A DNA stretch of 64,000 nt from Siphonodentalium dalli. Its lineage: Eukaryota > Mollusca > Scaphopoda > Gadilida > Siphonodentaliidae. How positions within the stretch are numbered: position 1 is the first letter of the stretch; every line of letters begins with the position of its first letter. The notes below the pieces were generated by a model. That model saw only the letters and a program-made list of their open reading frames with translations. It was not told where the DNA came from and did no database searches. A program made the position numbers and the translations under genes. Below are positions 31,301 through 41,069 of this stretch, piece after piece. The stretch spans positions 11,871,710 to 11,935,709 of the forward strand of contig CP136062.1 in the NCBI GenBank assembly GCA_032622095.1, written 5' to 3'.

Positions 31301-33620
31301 AGTTTAATATATCCTGTGTACGGGTCTATATATACTTCACACTACCACTCACAGACGCTGTAAGTTTAATATATCCTGTGTACTGGTCTATATATACTTC
31401 ACACTACCGCTCACAGACGCTGTAAGTTTAATATATCCTGTGTACTGGTCTATATATACTTCACACTACCGCTCACAGACGCTGTAAGTTTAATATATCC
31501 TGTGTACGGGTCTATTTATACTTCACACTACCACTCACAGACGCTGTAAGTTTTAATATATCCTGTGTACGGGTCTATATATACTTCACACTACCACTCA
31601 CAGACGCTGTAAGTTTAATATATCCTGTGTACTGGTCTATATATACTTCACACTACCGCTCACAGACGCTGTAAGTTTAATATATCCTGTGTACTGGTCT
31701 ATATATACTTCACACTACCGCTCACAGACGCTGTAAGTTTAATATATCCTGTGTACGGGTCTATTTATACTTCACACTACCACTCACAGATGCTGTAAGT
31801 TTAATATATCCTGTGTACTGGTCTATATATACTTCACACTACCACTCACAGACGCTGTAAGTTTAATATATCCTGTGTACTGGTCTATATATACTTCACA
31901 CTACCACTCACAGACGCTGTAAGTTTAATATATCCTGTGTACTGGTCTATATATACTTCACACTGCCGCTCACAGACGCTGTAAGTTTTAATATATCCTG
32001 TGTACGGGTCTATATATACTTCACACTGCCGCTCACAGACGCTGTAAGTTTAATATATCCTGTGTACTGGTCTATATATACTTCACACTACCACTCAGAC
32101 GCTGTAAGTTTAATATATCCTGTGTACGGGTCTATATATACTTCACACTACCACTCACAGATGCTGTAAGTTTAATATATCCTGTGTACGGGTCTATTTA
32201 TACTTCACACTACCACTCACAGATGCTGTAAGTTTAATATATCCTGTGTACGGGTCTATATATACTTCACACTACCACTCACAGATGCTGTAAGTTTAAT
32301 ATATCCTGTGTACGGGTCTATTTATACTTCACACTACCACTCACAGATGCTGTAAGTTTAATATATCCTGTGTACGGGTCTATATATACTTCACACTACC
32401 ACTCACAGATGCTGTAAGTTTAATATATCCTGTGTACGGGTCTATTTATACTTCACACTACCACTCACAGATGCTGTAAGTTTAATATATCCTGTGTACG
32501 GGTCTATTTATACTTCACACTGCCGCTCACAGACGCTGTAAGTTTAATATATCCTGTGTACGGGTCTATATACACTTCACACTACCACTCACAGATGCTG
32601 TAAGTTTAATATATCCTGTGTACGGGTCTATATATACTTCACACTACCACTCACAGATGCTGTAAGTTTTAATATATCCTGTGTACGGGTCTATATATAC
32701 TTCACACTGCCGCTCACAGACGCTGTAAGTTTTAATATATCCTGTGTACGGGTCTATATACACTTCACACTACCACTCACAGATGCTGTAAGTTTAATAT
32801 ATCCTGTGTACGGGTCTATTTATACTTCACACTGCCGCTCACAGACGCTGTAAGTTTTAATATATCCTGTGTACGGGTCTATATACACTTCACACTACCA
32901 CTCACAGATGCTGTAAGTTTTAATATATCCTGTGTACGGGTCTATATACACTTCACACTACCACTCACAGACGCTGTAAGTTTAATATATCCTGTGTACG
33001 GGTCTATATATACTTCACACTACCACTCACAGATGCTGTAAGTTTAATATATCCTGTGTACGGGTCTATATATACTTCACACTACCACTCACAGATGCTG
33101 TAAGTTTAATATATCCTGTGTACTGGTCTATATATACTTCACACTGCCGCTCACAGATGCTGTAAGTTTAATATATCCTGTGTACGGGTCTATATATACT
33201 TCACACTACCACTCACAGACGCTGTAAGTTTAATATATCCTGTGTACGGGTCTATATATACTTCACACTACCACTCACAGACGCTGTAAGTTTAATATAT
33301 CCTGTGTACTGGTCTATTTATACTTCACACTGCCGCTCACAGACGCTGTAAGTTTTAATATATCCTGTGTACGGGTCTATATACACTTCACACTACCACT
33401 CACAGATGCTGTAAGTTTTAATATATCCTGTGTACGGGTCTATATATACTTCACACTGCCGCTCACAGACGCTGTAAGTTTTAATATATCCTGTGTACGG
33501 GTCTATATACACTTCACACTACCACTCACAGATGCTGTAAGTTTAATATATCCTGTGTACGGGTCTATTTATACTTCACACTGCCGCTCACAGACGCTGT
33601 AAGTTTTAATATATCCTGTA
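1321..33620 (+). repeat. 62-bp minisatellite, about 521 copies, each carrying an exon end plus GTAAGT donor
   Basis: The array begins inside the SF3A1 exon and fills about 32.3 kb of the intron. Each 62-bp unit has 26 bp of exon (ACTTCACACTGCCGCTCACA then GACGCT) and 36 bp of intron starting GTAAGTTTAATATATCC. First and last GT are at 1347 and 33599. That distance, 32,252 bp, equals 520 x 62 + 12, and the 12 is accounted for by fourteen units with an extra T (AGTTTTAATA) and one 2-bp deletion near 32097. That gives 521 junction copies. A few donors are altered: GCAAGT at about 2401, 2526, 19575, 27450, 27570 and 28568; TTAAGT near 9469; GTCAGT near 17219. Other variants are GACGCT/GATGCT, GTACGGG/GTACTGG/GTACAGG and TATATATAC/TATTTATAC. 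There is no other content, and no unique spacers. Confidence 0.98.
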
Positions 33621-33631
33621 TACGTTTACAC

Positions 33632-34743
33632 TAGGGCTGGACAATATTAAGGAAAATAAAAACCGCGATTTTTGGAAATTAAAACCGCGGTTAACGATAT
33701 AATCGCGGTTTTTTTAAACATCAGATACTAGTAATTTAAACAGTTTCTCACTGTTCGCTAGAATCACATCATTGTCATTAATTTTTACAAGTTGACGTCA
33801 ATAATAACATACACAACCTTTCAACCAGTGACAACCTCATGCTCGATCGATATTCGGAATGAAAAGTAAATTCACCGGTTAAATTCCGCTATTCGGACAA
33901 TTTCTTTCCGGTGACTTGACAAATTCTGGTATATACCGATAATTAATAAAACCATTATCTAGTCTATGCCAAAACTAAAAGTGTTCTATACTATACAGTA
34001 TCCTATTCTAACTCGGTATATTCAACTATGTTGAGCAAATACTTATGTTGTTCCCGATGACACTTGCGTCGCTTGACAAATGGAATATGGTTTACCGTCA
34101 AGACAAATTTTAGCGAAGTCCACACACACGTAGTACATAACTTTTGGAATTCGGCCAAGCAAGGACACCATGTATTTTGGGCGGGTTTGAAGCCCTAATT
34201 CTATAATATTGGTTTTAACCAATCGCCGTGAGTGGTTTCTTCTAGACGAGAAGGGGGCGGTATCTTCGCTCATTTACTATTTTGATTGACGGTGCATGTG
34301 CATCATTGTACTGAAGGAAGAGGCATGGCAAAACTGACATTCATATTGATCTATCACCCGATCAGTCGTCAATTCATTTGGTGAATTCTCTTGTAATAAA
34401 AAGTATGCAGGGAAGTCGGAGCGTTTGTTTAATATTGTGGGCGAAAGGGGGACGTATTCGGGGTTTTCATATCCCCCTAATTTTGTTAGTCGTCCTAAAC
34501 GTTGTTTACTATGATTTATATTGATTATTGAAAAAGTCAGGACACGGGGATTTAGTTGGAATTTAAAACTTTAAATAACTCGATTTAGGCTTGAGTTAAA
34601 CTATTTGTTTGTATACACTTATGATGGTCTGGCACCCTCTAATTGCCGACGATATTACGATTATTTTAGTTTAGACGATATTACTGACGATATTGAAATA
34701 TTAACCGGGTATTGACGATTAATCGGGAAACCGCCCAGCACTA
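33632..34743. mobile_element. hAT-like non-autonomous DNA transposon with 8-bp target duplication
   Basis: The terminal inverted repeat starts TAGGGCTGGACAAT on the left and ends ...CCGCCCAGCACTA on the right (reverse complement TAGTGCTGGGCGG). The element is flanked on both sides by the identical 8-mer GTTTACAC (33624-33631 and 34744-34751). An 8-bp duplication with a (C)TAGNGCTGG terminus is the hAT-superfamily signature. Subterminal ATTTTT/AACCGCGG motifs occur at the left end. At 1,112 bp, with only a 76-residue unrecognised frame (34043-34273, -), it has no transposase. It sits at the exact downstream edge of the 62-bp array. Confidence 0.88.
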
Positions 34744-34986
34744 GTTTACACTCATACATGCATATATGTAACTCAAAATCGTTATCTGGTGGAGTTGCCA
34801 GTTAATCGCTGATGGCCGTTGGTTTGCCACACATGTTCGACGAATTTATCAGCCATTGAAATCACTATTATTAGCCGTATGTGTGTAGATTTCCTCCACC
34901 ACTAAAACTGGCAATGTCATGATATGGCCTTAGTTGCTGAAAGCGGCATTAACCCTTAACTGGGGTGCAATTCCGGTTTCATTTAC

Positions 34987-35445
34987 TTAACCCTTTACCC
35001 AACAAAACGGCCAAAAACGCCCAAATAAAGCTTCAACAGCCTAAAATATCTTCGGTCTGTCTCAATAACACCATACAAATATGGATATCATTGGAACCGG
35101 TTCATATGCCACATTGTGATGGTTACAGTTATGCCCTGTGCCAATGCATTCTCTCATATATGCGAGTTGACCATAGGTCGCCTCGCATATATAAGAGAAT
35201 GCATTGGCCTAAAAAAAAACTTTTTTAACACTGTTTACCATTTTTTCTTACATTCTTTAACAATTTTATAATTTTTTCTTACAATTTAAAAATATATAAT
35301 ATTTTTCTACATTCTTTGACAATTTTATCATTTTTAATATGTGTTAAGCCAATGCATTCTCTTATATATGCGAGGCGACCTATGGTCGACTCGCATATAT
35401 AAGAGAATGCATTGGCACAGGGCCGTTCTGTTGGTAAAGGGTTAA
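34987..35445. mobile_element. TTAA-flanked double-hairpin MITE, family A copy 1
   Basis: The element starts TTAACCCTTTACCCAACA and ends ...GTAAAGGGTTAA, so both ends carry TTAA. It contains two long near-perfect hairpins in opposite positions (about 35133-35209 and 35346-35416), each with arms CCAATGCATTCTCTTATATA..GCGAG around a short loop containing CATAGGTCG. An A/T-rich spacer separates them. The left arm has an extra about 110-bp segment (AAGCTTCAACAGCC..GGAACCGGTTCAT) absent from the right end. TTAA target duplications with CCCT-like ends suggest a piggyBac-type mover (inference). It carries no coding frame. Confidence 0.85.
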
Positions 35446-35518
35446 AACCCAATCAATCAATCAATCTTTCATGCATTCTACGAACTTGTGGAACATGAAT
35501 GTAGAATTTTGGATGCAA

Positions 35519-35690
35519 ACCTGATTTATAGTGTGTCAGTCATTTGCAGAATGAGTTCTCCAGTGGGTTAATTTAGTGACGCTATACTGCATAGTGGGCT
35601 AGAATCACCAAACTCATTCTGCTATGGGAGAGATAGACTCGGATCAAAGTTCCCAAATGGTGAATATTTCCATCAATGTATCACATTATT
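35519..35690. mobile_element. Diverged partial copy of fold-back MITE family B
   Basis: It contains the family-B landmarks GTCATTTGCAGAATGAG, CCAGTGGGTTAATTTAGTGA, CTCATTCTGCTATGGGAGA and TTCCCAAATGGTGAATAT in the order seen in the long family-B copies at 52225 and 62846. Several deletions and no clean ends indicate an old copy. Confidence 0.7.
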
Positions 35691-35699
35691 ATAATCAAT

Positions 35700-35766
35700 A
35701 AATTTGAAAAATGATCAAGGAAATATGGGTTGATACAAAAATCGGAACTGGCACTGAAAGGGTTAA
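35700..35766. mobile_element. Right end of TTAA MITE family F (GTGCCAG ends)
   Basis: ATGGGTTGATACAAAAATCG followed by GAACTGGCACTGAAAGGGTTAA is the reverse complement of the left terminus of the complete family-F element at 60230-60596, and nearly matches that element's right terminus. The other end is missing here, lost or overwritten by the family-A and family-B copies to the left. Confidence 0.7.
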
Positions 35767-35777
35767 AGATGCATAGT

Positions 35778-35928
35778 CAAGCCTTGAAATAGAGTGTCTG
35801 TCATTTGCAGAATGAGGTCCCCAGAGGGTGAATTTGGTGATGCTAGCCCACTATGCGGGGTAGCATCACTAAATTCACCCTCTGGGGACCTCATTCTGCA
35901 AATGACAGACACACTATTTCAAGGCTTG
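35778..35928. mobile_element. Fold-back MITE family B, near-perfect palindrome
   Basis: A 151-bp near-perfect palindrome runs from CAAGCCTTGAAATAG at the left to CTATTTCAAGGCTTG at the right. Inner arms are CCCAGAGGGTGAATTTGGTG and its complement CACCAAATTCACCC-like partner, meeting at TAGCCCACTATGCGGGGTA. It is the cleanest family-B copy in the window and the reference for the others. A transcript would form a hairpin of about 70 bp. Confidence 0.85.
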
Positions 35929-35940
35929 TGCATAATCTGA

Positions 35941-37247
35941 ATTAACGCTCGCAAATTACTATTTTCTTGGCTTCGGGGGGTAACAATATTTTATTCCAGT
36001 CGAAAGACTCACCCATCAAAGCTCGGAGTGATCATATCATTTGAGAGATAGACTCAAATATATTAAGCATTAGACTTTTCAAATTTGGTGATAAATCAGT
36101 GTCACCTCGCGTTCGGACTGCGAACTGTTACGAAATGCAGTAAAAGAACAACGGACAGTATTATCTACAAAATCAATTTTCAAATCAGTTAAATCTTTAG
36201 GGTTAACTTTACCAGAAACAGGACACGCCACCGACATGGTAACGAAATATTTCCGAAAAAAATCTTTACAAAATAGCTACAACGAGTACTTCCAAGCCAG
36301 CCTGAGTGACAACTGCTCAAAATCAGGCAGCAATAAACTCAGAACATATCGTCTTTACAAGAAAGAGTATAGGCTTGAGGCCTATCTTCTCAACGCGAAA
36401 TCATCGGAAGACAGAATAGCTTTCACCAGATTCAGAATCAGTAACCATGTACTTGCTATAGAGAAGGGGCGTCATTTACAGCCCCCAGTAAAATTAGAGA
36501 ATAGAAAGTGTGTGTTTTGCTCTGATGATGTCGTAGAAGATGAAATACATTTCCTTGTGGAATGCACTGCATATTCACAACTACGAAAAGAACTTCTCGA
36601 GTCAATGGTTAACCATAATCCAAATTTTCCACGCATTAACGTAAACGATCAATTTATTACTATATTGACAAATGACTGTCCCACTCTAACACGAATAATA
36701 TGTAAACTGATCAGTCGCTTCTTCGATGGTCGTGCTGAGCAAATAACAGTTAGGTAACCATAAATATAATACATGATACCGAGACTCCTTGTACATCTCC
36801 GCATGTAATTTTTTTCTTGTATATCTTATTATCACACATTTTTGTATATACTATTATCCATTTTATTAGCCAACTGTCCTCGTGTGGATGTTTTTTTGCC
36901 AATAAATCATTATTTTTGAAAATTTATTGTTTTTCACCACCGATAATTTTTAGTGGCCCAGTAAAAAGTCGACGAGAAGAGGTTATCGGTCCGAATTGCG
37001 GATGAAGATGGTTAACTATAAAATCAAGTGGCTATTTGTGTCAGATATTTGACAAACCGGCAAAATCTCGTTGACCAAATGTCGATAAATAACGGGTTTT
37101 GGGCAATTTTATATATAGTTGACTATTGTTAGAATTATTTTTGGGCATTTAATTGATTCTGATAACTGAAGCGGCATTTAAAAAAATGTTGTTGTTGTTG
37201 GAATCTGAAGATATGGGGGACCATCGAATCGGATTGAGTACCTTTAA
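35941..37247. mobile_element. TTAA MITE family E, interrupted by a LINE fragment
   Basis: The right end GAATCGGATTGAGTACCTTTAA matches the terminus of the intact family-E element at 57410-57858, in inverted orientation. The left part (TTAACGCTCGCAAATTACTA to about 36041, with ..CATCAAAGCTCGGAGTGATCA) matches the opposite subterminal region but lacks the outermost about 22 bp. The homologous sequence resumes near 36925 (TTTTTCACCACCGATAATTT) after the LINE remnant, showing a nested insertion. It lies just upstream of the SF3A1 acceptor at 37304. Confidence 0.7.
36122..36757 (+). pseudogene. 5'-truncated LINE (non-LTR retrotransposon) ORF2 C-terminus
   Basis: An open frame runs from at least 36122 (ELLRNAVKEQRTVLST..), through the ATG at 36236, to the stop at 36755-36757. 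The C-terminal region has the pattern seen after the reverse-transcriptase domain in invertebrate LINEs: KLRTYRLYKKEYRLEAYLL, TRFRISNHVLAIEKGRH, then a CX2C..HX4C zinc-binding-like cluster (C92, C95, H105, C110 counted from the ATG) and VECTAYSQLRKEL. The reverse-transcriptase palm and the endonuclease are absent, so it is a dead 5'-truncated insertion. CR1/L2-type affinity is a guess from the C-terminal pattern. It is nested inside MITE family E within the SF3A1 intron. The frame is still intact, suggesting a fairly recent insertion. Confidence 0.8.
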
Positions 37248-37304
37248 ATATATTAGAAATTGTCTCATTGTGTTTACTGAGAATATGGATGTCTATTTTT
37301 GCAG

Positions 37305-37376
37305 GTGTCTGTTATAAAAGCTAAGATCCATGAAGCTGTCGGCATGCCGGCTGGTAAACAGAAACTACAGTATGAC
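37305..37376 (+). CDS. SF3A1: SF3A1 exon: middle of ubiquitin-like domain
   Basis: Acceptor CTATTTTTGCAG ends at 37304 and donor GAC|GTGAGT begins at 37377. The exon holds 24 complete codons (phase 0/0): VSVIKAKIHEAVGMPAGKQK then LQYD. VIKxKIHExxGMPxGKQKLQY is the most conserved block of the SF3A1 ubiquitin-like domain (main helix plus following strand). It joins TDA|VSVIK with the exon at 1245-1346, across a 35,958-bp intron. The donor here is not duplicated. Confidence 0.96.
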
Positions 37377-37762
37377 GTGAGTATTATTCTTAGGAGCCCC
37401 ATGGAGAAAGAAGAATATAAAATTTTGTTTTAAAATGATACAAAATTGTTAAAGAATGTAAGATAAAAATTTTCAATGTGAGCATTAGATGGGAGCCATC
37501 GATTTTCCCCGAAATTCGTTAAAAAACATGGCTGCCAGCAGCCATCTTGGATTTCAAATTTGAATCCATTGGCACTCCCTGCAACCCGCATTTATCAGTA
37601 AAATATATTTAAACTTTACAGGCGTGTTTAGGATCACCTCTAGATGAGAGCTATCAAATTTTTCTTAATTTCATTGAAAAACACCGGCAGCCATTTTGGA
37701 TTTTTCTCTTTGCCATTCCCTACAGACCACTTCCTTCACACTTAAATCTGTTCTTAGATCTC

Positions 37763-37905
37763 CCATAGCAGATGAGACCATGCAAAATGAGGTCCCCAGA
37801 GGATGAATTTGGTGAAACTAGCCCACTGTGCGGGGTAGTGTTAATAAATTCACCCTCTGGGGACCTCATTCTGCAAATGTCCAGTATAATATTTTGAGGC
37901 CTGTT
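37763..37905. mobile_element. Fold-back MITE family B copy
   Basis: AATGAGGTCCCCAGAGGATG..CTAGCCCACTGTGCGGGGTA..ATTCACCCTCTGGGGACCTC forms the family-B palindrome. The outer arms are decayed (GTCCAGTATAATATTTTGAG on the right). It lies in the last SF3A1 intron. Confidence 0.78.
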
Positions 37906-37927
37906 ATCTCTTTGAATTTTGGCAAAC

Positions 37928-38102
37928 CTCTGTGCCAATGTATTCTCTTTTATATGCGAGTCCCCATTTGGAGCCCCACGTATATAAGAGAATACATTGG
38001 CCTAACAATATTTACCTTGACCGTGTAATCCTATGTATTCTCTTATACATGCAAGGCTCCCTATGGGAGACTCGCATATTTAAAATAATGCACTGGCACA
38101 GG
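37928..38102. mobile_element. Diverged family-A double-hairpin copy
   Basis: Two hairpins are present. The first (37932-38003, CCAATGTATTCTCTT..AAGAGAATACATTGG) and the second (38030-38098, TATGTATTCTCTTATACATG..AATAATGCACTGGCACAGG) have loops TCCCCATTTGGAGCC and GCTCCCTATGGGAGA. No TTAA termini remain. The loop differs from that in copies 34987/41070/50802, so this is a separate subfamily, shared with 49293-49363. Confidence 0.7.
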
Positions 38103-38179
38103 ATCTTTAATGCTGCACCATTCCATCATGAAAGGGGGTTAATTGACCCTAAAATTTTTAGGTACAGCTATGCTCTCAG

Positions 38180-40693
38180 TAAGCGACCTGTTTAACGAGG
38201 TTATGGGCCGGTACTTAACGCGGTGTTACCACTAAAATACCGCGGTTATCATTCTGTACCGCGACGGAGGGCGGTTGACCCGCGGTACTGGTACGGTATT
38301 TTTACCGTTGGTTACCGCAGGTCACCGCGTTATTGGTGTTCGTTACCGCCGTACACCGCGGTATTTTTTTCGTAACCACGTTCAAATTACCGCTAACGGC
38401 CCTCGACCGCGGAGAGAACACGACTGAAACAAGGCGTCACACGGTAGGTAAATTATTATGAATAACTTTTGTATTGAATGAATACCTGTAAGCTGCACGT
38501 AATTATGTATACGTAATGAATATAAATGAATAATAATGCAATCGGATTACATATGAACATGTCTGGTTTACATGTAACATATTACAAATGTACACGTACA
38601 TCACGTTTAATCACGTCGGCGGTTTTTGAACTCAGCTATAATTGCTTACGGCGACTGGATTACGCAAAACACCGTGGACTCAGGAGTAATAGTTTTGTTG
38701 TTAGCATCTATCTTACATATCGTCAAATGATTTACGCACCCGATTCCTATATCGGTTTCCACTCATGCGGATTTTTTTTTTTTTTTGTGTTTCCGAAATC
38801 TAAATTTCTTATAAAAATGGGAAAAGTAAATCCTCCATTTATCTGAATTTGGTCGAAACCAGCGTGGACGGTGCATTAGTAACACTGAGTCCGAGTTTAG
38901 TCTTGGAGGCCAGGGCGGCGATCGTTGCAGAAATATTCATATTCGTTCAAATCTATAGTTGTGTTCATATGCAAAACATAATCGTCGCGTAAATAGTATA
39001 TTATCGCCAAGACGTATGATTGTACGCATTCGTGAAATAGTAAAGCAATTTAAAAACATTTGCGCCTGAAGATTTCTTGTCGGTGGGAATAAAATGTGTA
39101 ACTAAGAAAGCGTTGCACATGTCATGCAGCAAAGTAAAGTTGTTATCATCACCAATGTGCGCGACAAAAGACACACGCAAAACACCAAACATTGAAAGAC
39201 ACAACGTTGTCAAATCAGTCTTTGATTTTGTTACGTGAACATTCATTGTGCTCACGAGTGCGTGTCGGGCGGCATCGTTTGATGTGAAATTGCAACTTTT
39301 GGCGAGGGCGTGCATTTGTAGTTCTCGGTGGGTCGCAGTATAAATTATATCACATACCGGTATTCCTATCTAATCGTTATTCTGAAAAAAACATGCATGG
39401 TGTTGGAAAGATAAAATATGTTTCTTTGGTTATACACAGAGGTTAACATTGTAACATAATTATTTCAAGTGATCGAATTTTGTATTCCCGATACGGTAGC
39501 AATAAAGAGCGTTTGTCTCACTTTTGTGCGACAAATATTTATAAAATAGCTATTACGTGCACAACATTTTAAAGATCGAATGAGACTTGTCTGTTTAAAG
39601 CCACGTGGCGGTTCGCACATAATATTATTCGCAATACCAAAATAGATCGATAAATATCTGAACTACCTTCTGCGAGCCAAACGGACGCATTGAAGTAATG
39701 GAAATACAAGTGCCCAAAACACAAAACAGCCATTCGCGCGTGCGTCACGTGTGTAGTTTTACTATATAATAGCACCATCAACAAAACACAAATATTTATT
39801 TCACCCATTGAGGCCAGTTATAAAAAGACATGACGACATCTTAATTTAAGTGCCCCGTGACCTATATTAACAAAGTCTGCCAGCTGCAGTATGACGTAAT
39901 CAGTGACACGTGCTTTTGCCAGAATGTGTTTTTTTTCCTGGATATACGGGAGTTCCACGTTGTGTCTTTTATTGCTAAGACAATAATTCCCGTTATACGA
40001 ACAAATGGTGTTTGTGATTTGCAGTTAATGAATGTCAATAAAGTTAATAACGATATTTATTCTGGGGACTATTTAAATAGTGTCGTTATCATTCAATTTA
40101 GGGATCACGCACATCTGAACATTGATATAAACTGTAGATACGGGATTTATCGAGCTGTCTAAAATGGCCGAAATCATTTGTTCCCTTCCCGATAACCAAC
40201 ACTGATTACAAATAGTAGGCAATAAAACGAGACTAGAAATGTTATTGTAATATTTTAATATTCACATTAATTGAAAAATGACTTTCTCAAAGTAACTTAT
40301 ACTTACCTTTACTTAATTTTGAAGCCCGTTATAATGGGCATATTTCCCCGATACTCGGCTTTCATCTATTTCAATATTTTAATAATACACTTCACGGTAC
40401 ACAAACATGGACGGAGATCGTATTTTGGAAGATTGACGGTCAGCCATCGAATCCCGTCATTAACCTCGTTACAAAAATGCTACCGCGTAGCGGTAATGTC
40501 ACCGCGTTTGTGCGGTGCATTACCGCGTGCCACCGCGCTACCAACATTCGTTACCGCTGGTAGTGCGGTGGTACCGTGAACGTCGCGGTGGTACCGCGGT
40601 ACGCGCGTGGTAGTGCAACCGCAAATCGGCGGTATGTCGCGGTATTGCACCGCGGTATTAACGCATGTACACCTCGTTAAAACAGGTCGCTTA
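38180..40693. mobile_element. 2.5-kb TIR transposon with ACCGCG-rich subterminal arrays
   Basis: The left terminus TAAGCGACCTGTTTAACGAG and the right terminus (read inward on the other strand) TAAGCGACCTGTTTTAACGA differ by one T. Both ends continue into about 200-bp regions full of ACCGCGG/CGGTAC/GTTACCGC motifs (38206-38415 and 40460-40660), likely transposase-binding repeats. The ends are compatible with a TA target duplication, but a longer duplication is not visible. The central 2 kb has several 70-106-residue frames on both strands (e.g. 38526-38846 +, 39001-39315 -, 39857-40162 +), none recognised, so it is probably non-autonomous. It occupies most of the last SF3A1 intron. Confidence 0.75.
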
Positions 40694-40825
40694 ATTTGAG
40701 CAGTGCTGTACGTGACTAAGGCCAAGTATTTGTTGACAGATGGAAGCATGCAGTATGGAGTGTCGTCGGCTCCATTCTATGTGCGGCTATCTTTGAGTTA
40801 GACACATTGTTATTTCTATTTGTAG

Positions 40826-40927
40826 GGACTCTTCACCAAAGATTCAAATACACTGGCGTTCTACAACATCACACCGCGGTCTGTTGTCACGCTTCAACTG
40901 AAGGAGAGAGGAGGAAGGAAGAAATAA
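40826..40927 (+). CDS. SF3A1: SF3A1 last coding exon and stop
   Basis: Acceptor TTATTTCTATTTGTAG ends at 40825. Thirty-three codons follow (GLFTKDSNTLAFYNITPRSV then VTLQLKERGGRKK) and the stop TAA is at 40925-40927. This completes the ubiquitin-like fold (LQYD|GLF..KDSNTLAFYN) and ends in the RGGRKK tail. In the known protein the basic tail helps bind U1 stem-loop 4. The exon is in frame with 37305-37376 (phase 0). Only about 133 bp separate the exon from the right end of the 2.5-kb TIR element. Confidence 0.96.
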   Translation, partial: GLFTKDSNTLAFYNITPRSVVTLQLKERGGRKK

Positions 40928-41011
40928 GTCACTGACTCCTGTGCGGAGCCTCTCACTCAGAATGTCATGTCGCAGATCATTGAACCCATAAAGAGCCTCA
41001 CAAATTTGAAT

Positions 41012-41017
41012 AATAAA
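41012..41017 (+). promoter_or_regulatory. Candidate SF3A1 poly(A) signal
   Basis: AATAAA lies 85 bp after the SF3A1 stop and before the family-A MITE at 41070. It is the first canonical hexamer downstream of the stop. No transcript evidence was available. Confidence 0.55.
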
Positions 41018-41069
41018 TTGTGGTTGACTGAGAGGAGGGAAGAAATGAGTCACTGATTTTGGTCTGAAA

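Noticed and set aside
1321-33620. CRISPR-like array
   Set aside because: Units are contiguous 62-bp repeats with no unique spacers, and they are built from a eukaryotic exon end.
1321-33620. Centromeric or subtelomeric satellite
   Set aside because: The unit derives from the adjoining SF3A1 exon, and the gene continues in frame on the far side, so it is an intronic array.
1321-33620. Five-nucleotide microexon (CACTCACAG|ACGCT|GTAAGT) in every unit
   Set aside because: AG and GT are present, but the pyrimidine tract is poor and a 5-nt exon repeated hundreds of times is not supported by anything visible.
34043-34273. 76-codon frame inside the hAT-like element as transposase remnant
   Set aside because: No hAT transposase motif is recognisable, and the length is within chance.
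38526-40162. Frames of 79-106 codons inside the 2.5-kb TIR element as genes
   Set aside because: They lie on both strands, with no motifs or mutual continuity; probably non-coding transposon interior.
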